Positions 1 through 10,163 of a DNA stretch of 64,000 nt are shown here, in pieces. Position numbers and translations under genes: made by a program. Positions within the stretch are counted from its first letter, which is position 1. The number at the start of each line of letters is the position of its first letter. Source of the stretch: Plantago major (taxonomy: Eukaryota; Streptophyta; Magnoliopsida; Lamiales; Plantaginaceae); the NCBI GenBank assembly GCA_026545765.1, contig CM048842.1:48307431-48371430 (forward strand), in the 5' to 3' direction. Under the pieces are notes generated by a model. That model searched no databases, was not told the origin of the DNA, and worked only from the letters and a program-made list of their open reading frames with translations.

Positions 1-525
1 GTTCTCCCCGGACATTGGATCTACATTACCATAGTACGGTGATATCATGAAAGATTCTATCATGTCTAACCATTTTTCCATGTGCAGGTAGATCGAGTTC
101 CTGGTCTCGACGGAAACTATACTTTCCGATTGATATGGAAAAAGCTTTTCCTGACGGGGGAATAGCCTCGACGGGAGATGACGTATCTCCGGAGACTTTC
201 TTTATAGTTCATGTATTGCATCTGTAGATCCGGATAAAGATCCGAGATTGTAGACTGTAAAGACAGCGTTAAGTATAATTTGTTTCATCTATAAATGGAA
301 CTCATTGCTTGCCTTTTCTTATCACTTGAACGTTAAATCTCAAAGGCATGAATTGAAAGATAGAAGTTGTATTGATTTGCCGGAAATTCAATTACAACTT
401 GCGGGCTACATGGCCAATGACAAAAGGGTTAACAAAAAACAGAACTGACGGAGTTTCGTGTAACGGATAGTTGGAATCTAAAATAAACAAACGACCTGAC
501 GGAGATTCGCGTAACCATCCCTATG
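1..525 (-). other. 3' non-coding region of gypsy element G
   Basis: This stretch lies downstream of the integrase C-terminus on the minus strand. I find no long ORF and no similarity to the right-hand LTR of the element, so the left LTR must start beyond the window. Tat elements are known for long regions between integrase and the 3' LTR, which fits. Nothing else recognisable is present. Confidence 0.6.
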
Positions 526-1600
526 CGTAAAACTTTTGAAGGTTTCTAGCATTCCATGTACGCTTGAGTAGGTATCCATGCTCATCTTTCAATTCATAAC
601 TCCCATTCACTCTTGCTCCGCAATCTTGTAAGGTCCTTCCCATTTGGGCTTGAGTTTTCCAACATTGCTCAAAATGTCAGCCCGGCGAAGCACCAGGTCC
701 CCGACCTGCAAGTTTTTTGCTCGAACATTCCTGTTGTATGCTCGGGCAGTAGATGCTTGATATCTATGGATATTAGCCAGTGCTTCAGTTCTTTTTGTTC
801 CAACTTGTCTAGATCGAATATCCGAGATTCATGATTGGCGAAATCTTCGAACTCTTGGACCCTCATAGTTTCAACAGCAATTTCTGCTGGTATAACTGCT
901 TCCGAGCCATATACCAAGGCAAATGGAGTCTCTTTGGTCGCGGTCCATGCAGTGGTGCGATGAGCCCATAGTACACCATCTAGGTCGTCCGCCCAGCTTT
1001 CTTGGGAAGTTCTCAACCGCTTTTCCAGGATCTTGACTATTGTCTTGTTTGTGGACTCGGCTTGTCCATTAGCTTCCGGTAATCCAACAGATGTGAAACG
1101 TTGTTCAATCTTGAAGGACGCCAACCATTCCTTCAGCCTATTGCTTGAAAACTGGGCACCATTATCCGAGACAAGAACTTTGGGCAGGCCAAAGCGGCAA
1201 ATGATGTTCTTCCAAATGAAGGTCCGCACTCGACTTTCCGTAATGGTTGCCACAGCTTCTGCTTCTACCCATTTGGTGAAATATTCCACGGCCACAATCA
1301 GGAACTTCTTCTGTTAGGTGCCCCTCGGGAACGGTCCGACAATATCGATGCCCCATTGATCAAACGGACACGCTATGATTGACGGAATCATAGGATGTGT
1401 CGGACAATGTGGAATGTTCGCATAATACTGACAATCGGGGCATCTCCGAGCGTGATCGGCGGAATCTTTATCAATGCTAGGCCAGTAATAGCCTTGTCGT
1501 ATGATTTTCTGGGCAAGAGTTCTTCCCCCGGAATGACTTCCGCAGCTTCCGTTGTGTACCTCTTCTATCACAGTCTTTGCTTCTTGCAGGCTCAAACACC
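526..1600 (-). pseudogene. pol: integrase of gypsy element G (broken)
   Basis: Integrase inserts the cDNA into the host chromosome. On the minus strand the HHCC zinc region is visible first (a His pair followed by RCPDCQYY). The DDE core follows, with the first Asp in GIDIVGPF, the second in VSDNGAQF and the Glu in NGQAEST. An in-frame TAA at 1314-1316 splits the core just after the first Asp motif. A frameshift near 790 moves the C-terminal part (GDLVLRRA-like, then KPKWEGPY and WNARNL) to another frame, and it ends near 526. No chromodomain is visible. Identity as a Ty3/gypsy integrase is secure; function is lost. Confidence 0.88.
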
Positions 1601-1699
1601 TCAAGTGAGTCCCGACAAAAGATCTCTTGTACAAATCTTCTCCAAGTATAAAGTGTTTGTTCGCTCGGCACTGCACACTCCTTGATTCCTTCGGATCAG

Positions 1700-2349
1700 C
1701 TGGTAGAGATCCGTCCTTGAGATAGTTAAAGATGTCAGTCATCCAGTTTCTTCCTGTGTCAATTATCATGACAGCTGAATTGAGACTCATGACGGATGAG
1801 TCAGTAACAGTGAGTAGGATTACTCTCCTCGTGTCCAGAGCCTCTGTTGCAGATGCGTACTTTGCCAGAGCGTCTGCTCTTTCATTCCAGGCTCTGTCAA
1901 ACTTTTCCAGGGTAAATTCCTCAAAATGGCTAGCTTCCTGCTTGAGTAGTTCAAGATACTTGATCATCGAAGGTCCTTTTGTAGCAAAAGTTCCTGAAAA
2001 TTGAGCTTCAACTAGCTGTGAGTCCGTGTACGCTTTGAGCTTCCAGACTTGCAGGGATTTGGCCAGGCGTAGCCCGACTAACAATGCTTCATACTCAGCC
2101 TCATTATTGGTAACTTTGAATTCCAGGGATATCGCGTAGTCAAGTTCCGCACCATCAGGGCTCTTAAGACAGATTCCAATCCCTCCCACTCTTCCAGTGG
2201 AGGAACCATCCACTTCCAATGTCCAGACATCAGAAGGATGTTTTTGGGTTTGGAGATCTTCTGTAAGCTCCTGAGGTTCCAACCTTTGTTCCTCCTTTTC
2301 TTTGATTTCCGATCCGGAGTTGTTAGTACTGGATCTACGTGTGGCATCG
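1700..2349 (-). pseudogene. pol: second (archaeal-type) RNase H domain of gypsy element G
   Basis: The minus-strand ORF at 1314-2423 begins with a linker and then a complete RNase H fold. A first acidic residue sits in LEVDGSS, a Glu in NNEAEYEAL, an Asp in AYTDSQL, and a late Asp in RADALAKYAS. It lies between the RT-linked RNase H and the integrase zinc region. In plant Tat elements such a second RNase H (aRH) is characteristic; I infer the lineage from this position. The domain itself reads open here, although the polyprotein around it is broken. Confidence 0.82.
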
Positions 2350-4000
2350 TTAAGGAGGAACATTTGGTTTGACCCGAGTTTCCTCGTATGATGCAGGCAG
2401 GGACTGATTGATGAATTGAGCATCCTCGAGGTTTTCTGGGTTGAACTTCGGCGGAACTGGCTTCCGGATAATCTGCTTGGTGACTAGGCATTCAAATGCC
2501 TGTTTGTCAGGGACTTTCTCTGAATCCGCTTCAGGATATTCCGCTAAGAAGTCGGCGAGGACTTGAGCCTTCTTGGCTGACGGAGCCTGATAGCAAATGT
2601 CATATTCACTCAGCTCAATCGCCCACTTAGAGAGCCATCCTGATTGATCGGGCTTCCCCAGGACCTGTTTGAAACGTTCCGTAGTTAGTACCACTATTTT
2701 GTGAGACTTGAAGTATGGTTTTAACCGCCTTGCGGTGTAAACCAAAGCATATGCAAGTTTCTCAATCCTCACGTATCTTGTCTCTGCCCAGCAAGGGCTT
2801 TGCTAAGATAGTAGATTGGCAAATGATCTTTAGCTTGAATCCGTACTAATACGGAACTCATTGCCTCTTCCGTGATTGCCAGGTAGAGGTAGAGTGGTTC
2901 TCCTTCGACGGGTTTGGGGAGCAGTGGAGGGGAATGGAGCTACTTTTTTAGTTTCTCGAAAGCCTCAGAACATTCCGCGGTCCACTCGAAGCTCTCTCCT
3001 TTCCGGAGGATTTTGAAGAACGAAAGATTCTTCTCCGCAGAGCGTGAAATAAAACGACTTAAGGACATGAGACGTCCTATGAGTTGCTGTACCTCATTGA
3101 GGTTCTTCGGATGCGGCAGATCTAGGATTGCCTTGATCTTCTCGGGGTTTGCGCTTATCCCCCTCTATGTGACCATGTATCCGAGGAACTTTCCTCCTTT
3201 CACTCTGAACGTGCACTTTTCTGGATTCAGCTTCATTCCGTACTTCCTAAGGATACGAAGCACTTGTTCAAATGATGCACATGTTGCTCTTCAGTTTTTC
3301 TCTTGACGAGCATGTCATCCACGTACACTTCCATGGTTTTCCCAATCTCTTCCTTGAACATTTGGTTCACCAGACGTTGGTAAGTGGCTCCCGCATTTTT
3401 CAATCCGAAGGGCATTACCTTGAAATAGTATACTCCCCCTGCAGCGAAGAAAGCTGTTTTATTGATGTCCTCCTTGGCCATCCGAATTTAGTAAAAACCT
3501 TGGTATGCGTGCATAAAACTCAGTAACACACATCCGGACGTGGAGTCAACCAACTGATCTATTCGTGGTAAAGGGTACGGGTCCTTTGGGCAGAACTTGT
3601 TCAACCTAGTGAAGTCATTGTACATTCGCCATTTGCCTGGTGATTTCTCTACTAGAACCAAATTGCAGACCCAATCAGAGTAACGGAATTCTTCGATATG
3701 CCCTGCTTTCAGGAGTCGCTCAACTTCAGCGGATATGATGGCATCCTTGACCGGACCAAAATCTTTCGTCTTTTATCGGATGTACTTAATTGAGGGATCC
3801 ATGTTCAAACGGTGAACAGTAATCCTCGGATCTATTCCCTTTAGGTCATCGGTGCTCCAGGCAAACACATCACTGTTGTCTCGGAGACAAGCAATGAGCT
3901 TCATTTCCACCTCCGCGTTCATCTCCGCTCTGATCCTTGTCTTCTTGTTCGGGCTTCCAACAACAATCTCAATTTCCTTGAGAGTTTCATGAGGCTCGAT
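2350..4000 (-). pseudogene. pol: reverse transcriptase and first RNase H of gypsy element G (broken)
   Basis: Minus-strand coding in several frames. From 4000 to about 3480 the linker and RT fingers are readable despite stops (motifs like KWRM and LNKFCPKDPYPLP). At about 3500 the first catalytic motif reads FMHAYQGF where the family has F-D-A-Y, so the catalytic Asp is replaced by His, and a TAA follows at once. The YVDD box is intact at 3314-3325. The connection and RT-linked RNase H continue to about 2350 after a further frameshift (HKIVVLTT, LSEYDICYQ, ADFLAEY). Clearly a Ty3/gypsy RT and clearly inactive. Confidence 0.88.
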
Positions 4001-5054
4001 TCACACAGTCCTAGGAAACTTCTCCTTCTGGCTCCCTACTCCAATCTGTGGATTCTCTTTTTTAGCCAGAAGAACAACCGGCGGGTCAGAGGTCAAAGTG
4101 ACTGTCAGCACGGGGGCGGACGCTCTTTTTGTGGACATAATGTAACATTCCCAGGCTTCACGGACGTTTCCCACCTCTTCTCCAACTCCGAAGGGAGTTG
4201 GAAACTTCATTCTGTTATGGAGAGTGGAGGAAATAGCCCGGAATTGATTGAGCCCCGGACGCCCAAAGATGGCATTGTAGTCGAAAGTCCGGTCCACCAC
4301 TACAAATCGGACCAACTGAGTCCCTCTTGTCGGGAAAGTCCCGAGTGAGACGTGCAACATAACACTTCCTAGGGGTCGAACAGTTCCCCCTCCAAACCCT
4401 AGTATAGAGGTGTGGACCCTCTCATATCGGATTCTCCCCAGCTCCATCTGGTCCAGTGTTCTTTTGGAAATGATATTCGAGGAACTCTCTGTATCCACCA
4501 AAATTTTGTTCACTCGATAAGTCGCGATAGTTAAGGAAACCACCAGCGGAACATCTGGATTATCAATGTCCTCGTCTCCTGCCGTAGGAGGAGGAATCTC
4601 GCTATCATCGAAGGATGTAGCGTTTGTACCCCGAATCGTTGGAGCAGCGTACGCTCTATCGTTGTTCCGAAGATTTTGATCAGTCCGCTCTCTCGCATTC
4701 CTACTATCACCTCCAGATGGTCCGCCTGCGATGGTGTTGATCACTCCACTGTACGGAGGGTTCTGCATATCAATCTCATCGCTATATCTGTACGGATGTC
4801 CATCCGTGCGAGGCGGATAGTTAGCCGGCGGAGGTGGCAAAGATAGCGGACGGGGTGGTGGTTCTGTAGCATTATCTTCCCTCCTTCGCTCCGTTCTGTC
4901 GTGCCTGGAGGGCTCATCCGCATGGATGTGCTCTTTTAGCTTGCCCTCTCTCACCAGGTGTTCACCTCTGTTTTCAATTGGATACAGTCATCAGTCTCGT
5001 GACCATGGCACTTATGGAACTTGCAGTACCCCTTTGCATTCTTATTCTTCCAGT
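4001..5054 (-). pseudogene. gag: gag C-terminus and protease of gypsy element G
   Basis: On the minus strand the part from about 5034 carries a Cys-His motif of the CKFH-x3-GHETDDC type, which plant gypsy Gags have before the protease. A stop/frameshift occurs near 4951, followed by a 317-residue ORF to 4001. That ORF has a charged, proline-rich stretch and then an aspartic protease with VDTESSSNI, where the family has DTG or DSG followed by S. The active-site Gly is therefore Glu, which should abolish activity. The flap-side motif (LGFGGGTVRPLGSV) is preserved. The ORF continues into the region upstream of RT. Confidence 0.83.
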
Positions 5055-6295
5055 TGTTGTGCAGATTGACCATATCCATAAGAAAATTATACCTAATGTC
5101 TACGTGTTTCGTGCGTGAGTGCAAAACAGGCTTCTTAAAATTATTTATGGCACTAAGGTCATCACAGAACATCAACAAGGTATCACATTGAAGACCAAAG
5201 TAATGCATCATATTTTTCACCCATATCAATTGAGTAACACAACTCCCAGATGTTACATGTTCAGATTCAACATATGAGAGTGACACATTGTTCTGTTTCT
5301 TGAAATACCATGACATTAAATTAGAATCAAGATAAAAGCAACCTCCACTAGTGTATTTTCTATCATCTAGAACACCAGCCCAATCAGAATCACTAAATCC
5401 CACTAGATTAGTGTTTGTATCACATCCATACCATAATCTAAGATTAACAGTTCTTGATATATATATGAAAAAAAATTTAAGAACAATCAGGTGTGGGATT
5501 TTAGGGTTAGACTGATACCTGGCACAAACACACACATAAAACATGATGTCAGTTATGCTGGTTGATAGATATAGAAGGTTGTGAGTCATTATTCTGTACA
5601 ATGTTGGGTCAACATCATCTCCAACATCGATTCTGCTGACCATAAGACCATTAGCCATAGGAGTGCTGGGTTCGCCTATCATGCTCATCTCATAGGTACC
5701 GTCAGATGGAATTTCTGCCTGTAATGTTGAGCTCAATGTTGTGTCATCATTGCTGTCAGCATTGACAATTTCTCCTTGTACACCAGCTGGAGTTCTTGGT
5801 TTAGACACCTTTTCAGTTCAAGACGCTTTTTCAGAGTAGTGTCCGTAAGTCGCTCAAGACTGCAACAACCTGCTTATTCTTGCAAAGTGCCTTTACGGAC
5901 AGAGACATCGAAAAGACAGGTTGAAAGCAGACAATGTTGATGTCAATGTTGACTCAACATTGTTTTCATTCATCGCCACTCTTCCTGTGATAATCTGCAG
6001 ATAGATCAACTGAACCATGTAGACACAAAACATTAGTAGAAACTGATTCCTCAGGGTTAGTCCAGAAAAGTGTTTCACAGTTTTGAGAATCATCATAGTC
6101 GAAAAAGACTTCTTTTGTCAATGTTGGACCATCCATGTTGGACCAACATTGTTTCTCAACATTGTTCAGAACAGCAGATAGGGCTTTGGCATGAACTTCT
6201 GGATCATCGTCTTCCTGTTCGTCATCTGAAACATCACTGAGACAAGCAAGCATAGTCTTTTTCTCCTTTCGAAGAGTGTTAGCACATTCATTCTG
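5055..6295 (-). mobile_element. Ty1/copia-derived fragment inside gypsy gag
   Basis: Gypsy gag stops matching its family right after a WPNQ motif (about 6296) and resumes with the CKFH motif (about 5034). The DNA between reads, on the minus strand, as an acidic Gag-spacer-like segment (DVSDDEQEDDDPE). A non-coding piece follows, then the C-terminal RT/RNase H part of a copia pol with SDSDWAG, DDRKYTSGG, SWYFKKQN and HSRTKHVDIR. It is neither of the two copia families found elsewhere in the window. The piece between gag-like and RNase H-like parts of a full element is missing, so the fragment is internally deleted. Its ends are estimated to within about 20 bases; similar GCATTC/ACATTCATTCT strings at both ends could be a target duplication but are not convincing. 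Confidence 0.72.
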
Positions 6296-7199
6296 ATTTG
6301 GCCATTGGACATCCAGCTTCTTCTCGATGATAGTCGCCAAGATGTCAGATCTTGGTCTATTGAGACGGGTATAATCCGCGTATCTCCTCGGCGGACTCCT
6401 TTCTCTGTGGAACCCTTTATTTCTGTGATCCTTCTTCGGTTCGAACTTCCCGTGGCGTTGCTCTTGTTTCATCGGCTCCTTTCCTTTCTTGGAACCAGCT
6501 CTTACTGGAACATTCCTTCGGTACTCCTCTCCACACATCACTTCTTCACAGATGTCATCTAAATGCTTTTCACTCCTCACTTCCTGACTAGAGATTTTTC
6601 TGCGGAGTTCTGAGTTGAAAGTATTAGCATACAGGTGACGGACCCATTCCTTAATACTGTGTGGCTCAACTAGAAGAACTTCCGCGTGAAAGCAATCTAG
6701 GAAGGTCCTTAGATCCTCTTGCTCCCGCTTTATAACTTCTGCCAGGTGCTCTACGGTACGCTTTCTCCGTTTTGATTTTCCAAATTGTGCCAAGAACTTG
6801 GACGAAAGGTCTGCATATGACCTTATTAACTTGTTCGGCAAAGCGGTGTACCAATCCATAGCCGTTCCGAAGAGAGTGGATGAGAACGTAAGAGCTTTTG
6901 TATTGTCATTCATTCCCTTGGAATCCATCTTGCTGTTGTACCTTGTCAGGTGACCAACGGTATCCCCATAGTAGTATTCCAAACTCGGAATTACCTGATC
7001 CGAGTTTCTGTTTCTTTCCTTCTCTCTCATGATATCATCGCACAAGGGATTTGGTGCACTAGTAGTTATCTGCTCGTGGTCTTTCACCAGGCGTCCGAGA
7101 TTCAGAATCTGGGCCTCCAAAGCTTTCTGCTGAGCATAGATCTCGTCAGCAGTCATGATCTCTCATGTCCTCGGATGAATAGCTACATCTGCGGGGAGT
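6296..7199 (-). pseudogene. gag: gag core (retrotransposon capsid domain) of gypsy element G
   Basis: The minus-strand reading frame (ATG at 7156, but this start is probably only internal) carries the plant gypsy capsid domain. It shows LEYYYGDTVGHL, then a helix with TKALTFSSTLFGTAMDWYTALP, then SSKFLAQFG and EDLRTFLDCFHAEV. A basic tail and a PRSDILATI block follow. Gag packages element RNA into virus-like particles. The N-terminal part of the gene is at 23530-24221, displaced by copia element A. The frame runs on through the copia fragment at 6295, making a fused 396-residue ORF that is an accident of insertion. Confidence 0.85.
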
Positions 7200-7204
7200 T
7201 CATC
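7200..7204. repeat. target site duplication of element A, left copy (TCATC)
   Basis: TCATC directly precedes the 5' LTR of A and is repeated exactly at 23525-23529 after its 3' LTR. Five bases is the usual length for copia integration. The gag of G is continuous across the site once A and one copy are removed. Confidence 0.93.
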
Positions 7205-7983
7205 TGTTGGGAAATTTGTTGGGAAATTTCTTGAGAAATTTGTTAGGAAATTTTGTTAGATATTTTGTTAAGAAATATCTGTTTAGATTTTGATCAGCAA
7301 CATGATGACTTATCTTAGTCTCAGAAAGGTGATTAGTACTCTTGGTTCACTTGAACATTGTAAAAGAGGAAACTCACTAAGTATGATAGTCTAGCTAATC
7401 TTGTATAGGATGTTAGGTCTCAAAATGTAATTTTTATTTTATGAAGAGAAGACCAAGAAGAAGACATCTAAGCAGAACAAGCTCAACGACATTGAAGACT
7501 TGAAGAAATCGCAAGAAGATTATCGAATCGTTGTTCAGATACCTTAGCCAGATATCTTGAAGACACGAACAGTTTTTAAACAAACTGTGTCACAAGAGAT
7601 ATCTGAGAAATAAAAGGCCTATCTGAAAACAAGGAAAGTGTCCACAGATATCTATTCTCAGATACCTTGAGCATTAACCACATTTCTGAAAAAGAAACAT
7701 TCATTGCAAACAAAGTTGTTTCAATAAATAAGTGGTATCTGAAGATTGAAGATAAGGACGTGCAAAGAATCAGATAACACTAGTCTCAGATACAAAGCAT
7801 AGTTCCATTGGCACTACAAGACAAAAAGTATAGTACAATGCATTTAATGCACGGACAGAGATGTCTGAATAAAAGCAACGGCAGCTTCTGAAGAAGAAGA
7901 AAAATCACATAAAGATTATACACAGATATCAATAGTTTGAATTTGAGCCTAACGGATACTATTCAAACGGCACTCAAATTCAT

Positions 7984-7992
7984 CTATAAATA
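7984..7992 (+). promoter_or_regulatory. TATA box of the element A LTR promoter
   Basis: CTATAAATA lies about 780 bases into the LTR, 135 bases after GCATTTAATG. The same arrangement is in the solo LTR, in D, and (as TCTATATATATC after GCATTAAATGC) in C. It is the best candidate for the U3 promoter; transcription would start about 30 bases downstream. Inferred from sequence only. Confidence 0.55.
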
Positions 7993-8395
7993 TCAACACT
8001 TAGACTGCTTGAGAAGACACCTTAGACACACGACATAACTTGAAAACGCTGAACGTCTTACTCTCTTAAAGCAACTTACTTACTCACAAAGCTTTCTGTT
8101 GCGACCAAAGCATTTGATCTTGAGTAACACTGAAGTTCTAAGTGTCCTGATCCTAAACAAGCATAGCTATCTGTGAAAGAGTTGAAATGAAAGATCAAGT
8201 ATCTGAGATTCATTCTCTTGAACATTTATCTAAGACTTGGGTCAGTAAAAAGAACAAGATACCATACATTGAAAAGTGTATTAAGTATACTTGATTCACA
8301 GAGCTATCTGAATAACTGAATAAGTTATTAAAGAAGCTCATCCGACAACTCAAACCAAAACCAACACCATAATCAAGGGAGCGGTGAAGTACTTA

Positions 8396-8580
8396 GTTTG
8401 AAAAATCAGGGAATAACTCCAAGGTTACCGGAGTATAGGAAGTACTTGATTTGGGAAACTAAGGAATAACTCCAAGGTTATTGAGTATAGGAAGTACTTA
8501 GCTTGGGAAGCTAGGTAATAACTCAAAGGTTTTTGAGTCTGAAGTACTTGTCAGGAAAGCCGGGGAACAACTCAGGGGGA
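8396..8580 (+). repeat. minisatellite inside the A LTR (four units of about 43-52 bp)
   Basis: Units begin GAAGTACTT at about 8396, 8439, 8491 and 8541 and contain GGGAATAACTCCAAGGTTA-like cores followed by GAGTATAG. The 3' LTR has the same four (from 22963), the solo LTR has about three (from 26310), D has four in each LTR, and element C has two (57199-57300). Confidence 0.85.
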
Positions 8581-8950
8581 ACATTTGGTTGGGAACCAAT
8601 TGTTTAAGAATCTTAGAATAGGATTATTGTAAGGTCAACTCAATTATCTGTTCTAGTGAATTCTAGGTCTCTGATAGACCGAAGTGGATTAGTTGGAGGA
8701 TTACGCCACCTCCAGATATCACTATACTTGCTGTGTTATTTACCTTTCTATATTTACATTTCAGCAACACACACACACATTTTAACTGTTTCTGCACTTA
8801 TCTTTATTAAGTCTTCCGCGCTCTGATTCTAAGTATCAGATATCTATTCAGATATCTGAGAAATAGTTTTTATCGAAAAAAGTTTTAAACGACTATTCAC
8901 CCCCCCCCCCCCCTCTAGTCTTTTACTTTGCCGTTATCTGGACCAACAAG

Positions 8951-8962
8951 TGGTATCAGAGC
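8951..8962 (+). other. primer binding site of element A (initiator tRNA-Met)
   Basis: TGGTATCAGAGC, two bases after the 5' LTR, is complementary to the 3' end of plant initiator tRNA-Met, the usual minus-strand primer of plant copia elements. Confidence 0.93.
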
Positions 8963-9065
8963 AGGAGGTTCACAAGCCTTCTGCACTGAACCTAGATCCC
9001 CAGATAAGTGAAGGAACTTTGTCCATTTTTGAGGACTATTTAATTTGTGTGTTAAGTGTGAAGGT

Positions 9066-10163
9066 ATGTCTCTGAGTGATGCACCCATTCTCAAACCAGA
9101 GAATTACGAGAAATGGAAAAATAACATGATGCTCCACCTTGAAGCCATAAGTGACGAAATGATCGAAGTGATAAAGAATGGCCCAATTGTCATTCAACAA
9201 CTCAAACAAGTCATGGAGGTTTCTAATGGTAGAGACAGAGATCAAAGCGAAGGATCTTCACAAACCGATGCGTCAACAAGTGGGAGATCTACTAGTCAAG
9301 TTATTTACGAACCAAAGCCCAGAGAACTCTGGACATTGGAAGATGCCAAGAGAAATCGTCTGGATGGTCAAGCTCGTAATATCATCATCAGATTGACACC
9401 GGAGCACATACAGTGTAAACTGTGGGGTGCTAAAACGGCGAAAGTTGCCTGGCAACTGATTGAAGAAATCTGTGCCGGAACTGAGAAAACCAAAGAAAAC
9501 AAGTTCGAAGTTCTCAAGTTGAAATTTCAAAATTTCAAACAAGGACCCACTGAAACTCTGGAAGAACTTGATTTCAGATTTACCACTCATGAGTGACATG
9601 GCGACTCTTGGGAAAGAACAGATACTCCCAAATGTAAAAGATTAAGACTATTGTCAGAAGTCTTAACCACAACTGGGAGCATACCAAATTCTTTTATTTT
9701 AACCAAGGAATGCCAAATATCACTCCAGTGGAACTTTTCTCTCATCTTGCTACTGTTGATTATGAGACAACTCAAAGAGAACAAACAACTGAAAAGTTGC
9801 AAAACGTTGCTCTAATCACTCAAGGAACTTCTGAAAAGAAGAAAAGCAAGGAAGAAACTGAGGATGCTCTTGCTGCAAAGCAAATGAGCAAATATATCAG
9901 TCGAGAAATTGAAAGAAGAAAAGCCAAAGAGAAGCTGAAAAAGCATCTAGGCAAAGCTCGCTGAACAAGCCAGCTCAGAAAGCATCATGTACTGAGGAAG
10001 CAGAAATTGGAAACGATATCTGTTTCTATTGTCAGAAACCTGTCCACTTCAAGAAGGATTGTCCTGCCCTCAACAAACTAAGGACAGGTGACAAGAAAGA
10101 TAGGAGAATCTTCAGAAGCCGTAAAGCTTTGTTAATCAAGAAAGAAAGAAAATCCAAATTCAA
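9066..10163 (+). pseudogene. gag: gag of element A (frameshifted)
   Basis: The start ATG at 9066 (MSLSDAP...) matches the start of the D copy at 41647. The capsid part follows (ENYEKWKNNMMLHLEA, then ETLEELDFRFTTL). A frameshift at about 9590, where C has ACTCTTATGAGT, interrupts it; the frame resumes at 9710 to 9964. A small deletion then removes the NYHQYKN segment. The zinc knuckle at 10021-10062 reads CFYCQKPVHFKKDC, with Val where the CCHC motif needs Gly. Gag forms the particle and packages RNA; this copy cannot make a full protein. Confidence 0.88.

Larger units (their letters stand above)
7205..8948 (+). repeat. 5' LTR of element A
   Basis: Starts TGTTGGG and ends ATCTGGACCAACA, giving the TGTTGG/CCAACA terminal inverted repeat. 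It is almost identical to 21784-23524. Notable parts are four imperfect 12-bp repeats of TGTTNGGAAATT at the very 5' tip, a GCATTTAATG element at 7840-7849, a TATA box at about 7984, a minisatellite at 8396-8580 and a run of 14 C at 8900-8913 near the 3' end. Confidence 0.96.

Noticed and set aside
1..525. left LTR of the gypsy element inside the window
   Set aside because: No similarity to 24279-24670 or 57659-58195, so the LTR must lie further left.
4951..5808. a single 285-residue fusion protein on the minus strand
   Set aside because: It is copia RNase H sequence reading into gypsy gag by chance frame agreement; not a designed gene.
8396..8580. CRISPR-like spaced repeats in the LTR
   Set aside because: Units are adjacent and imperfect, lie within plant LTRs and recur in every LTR copy; this is a minisatellite.
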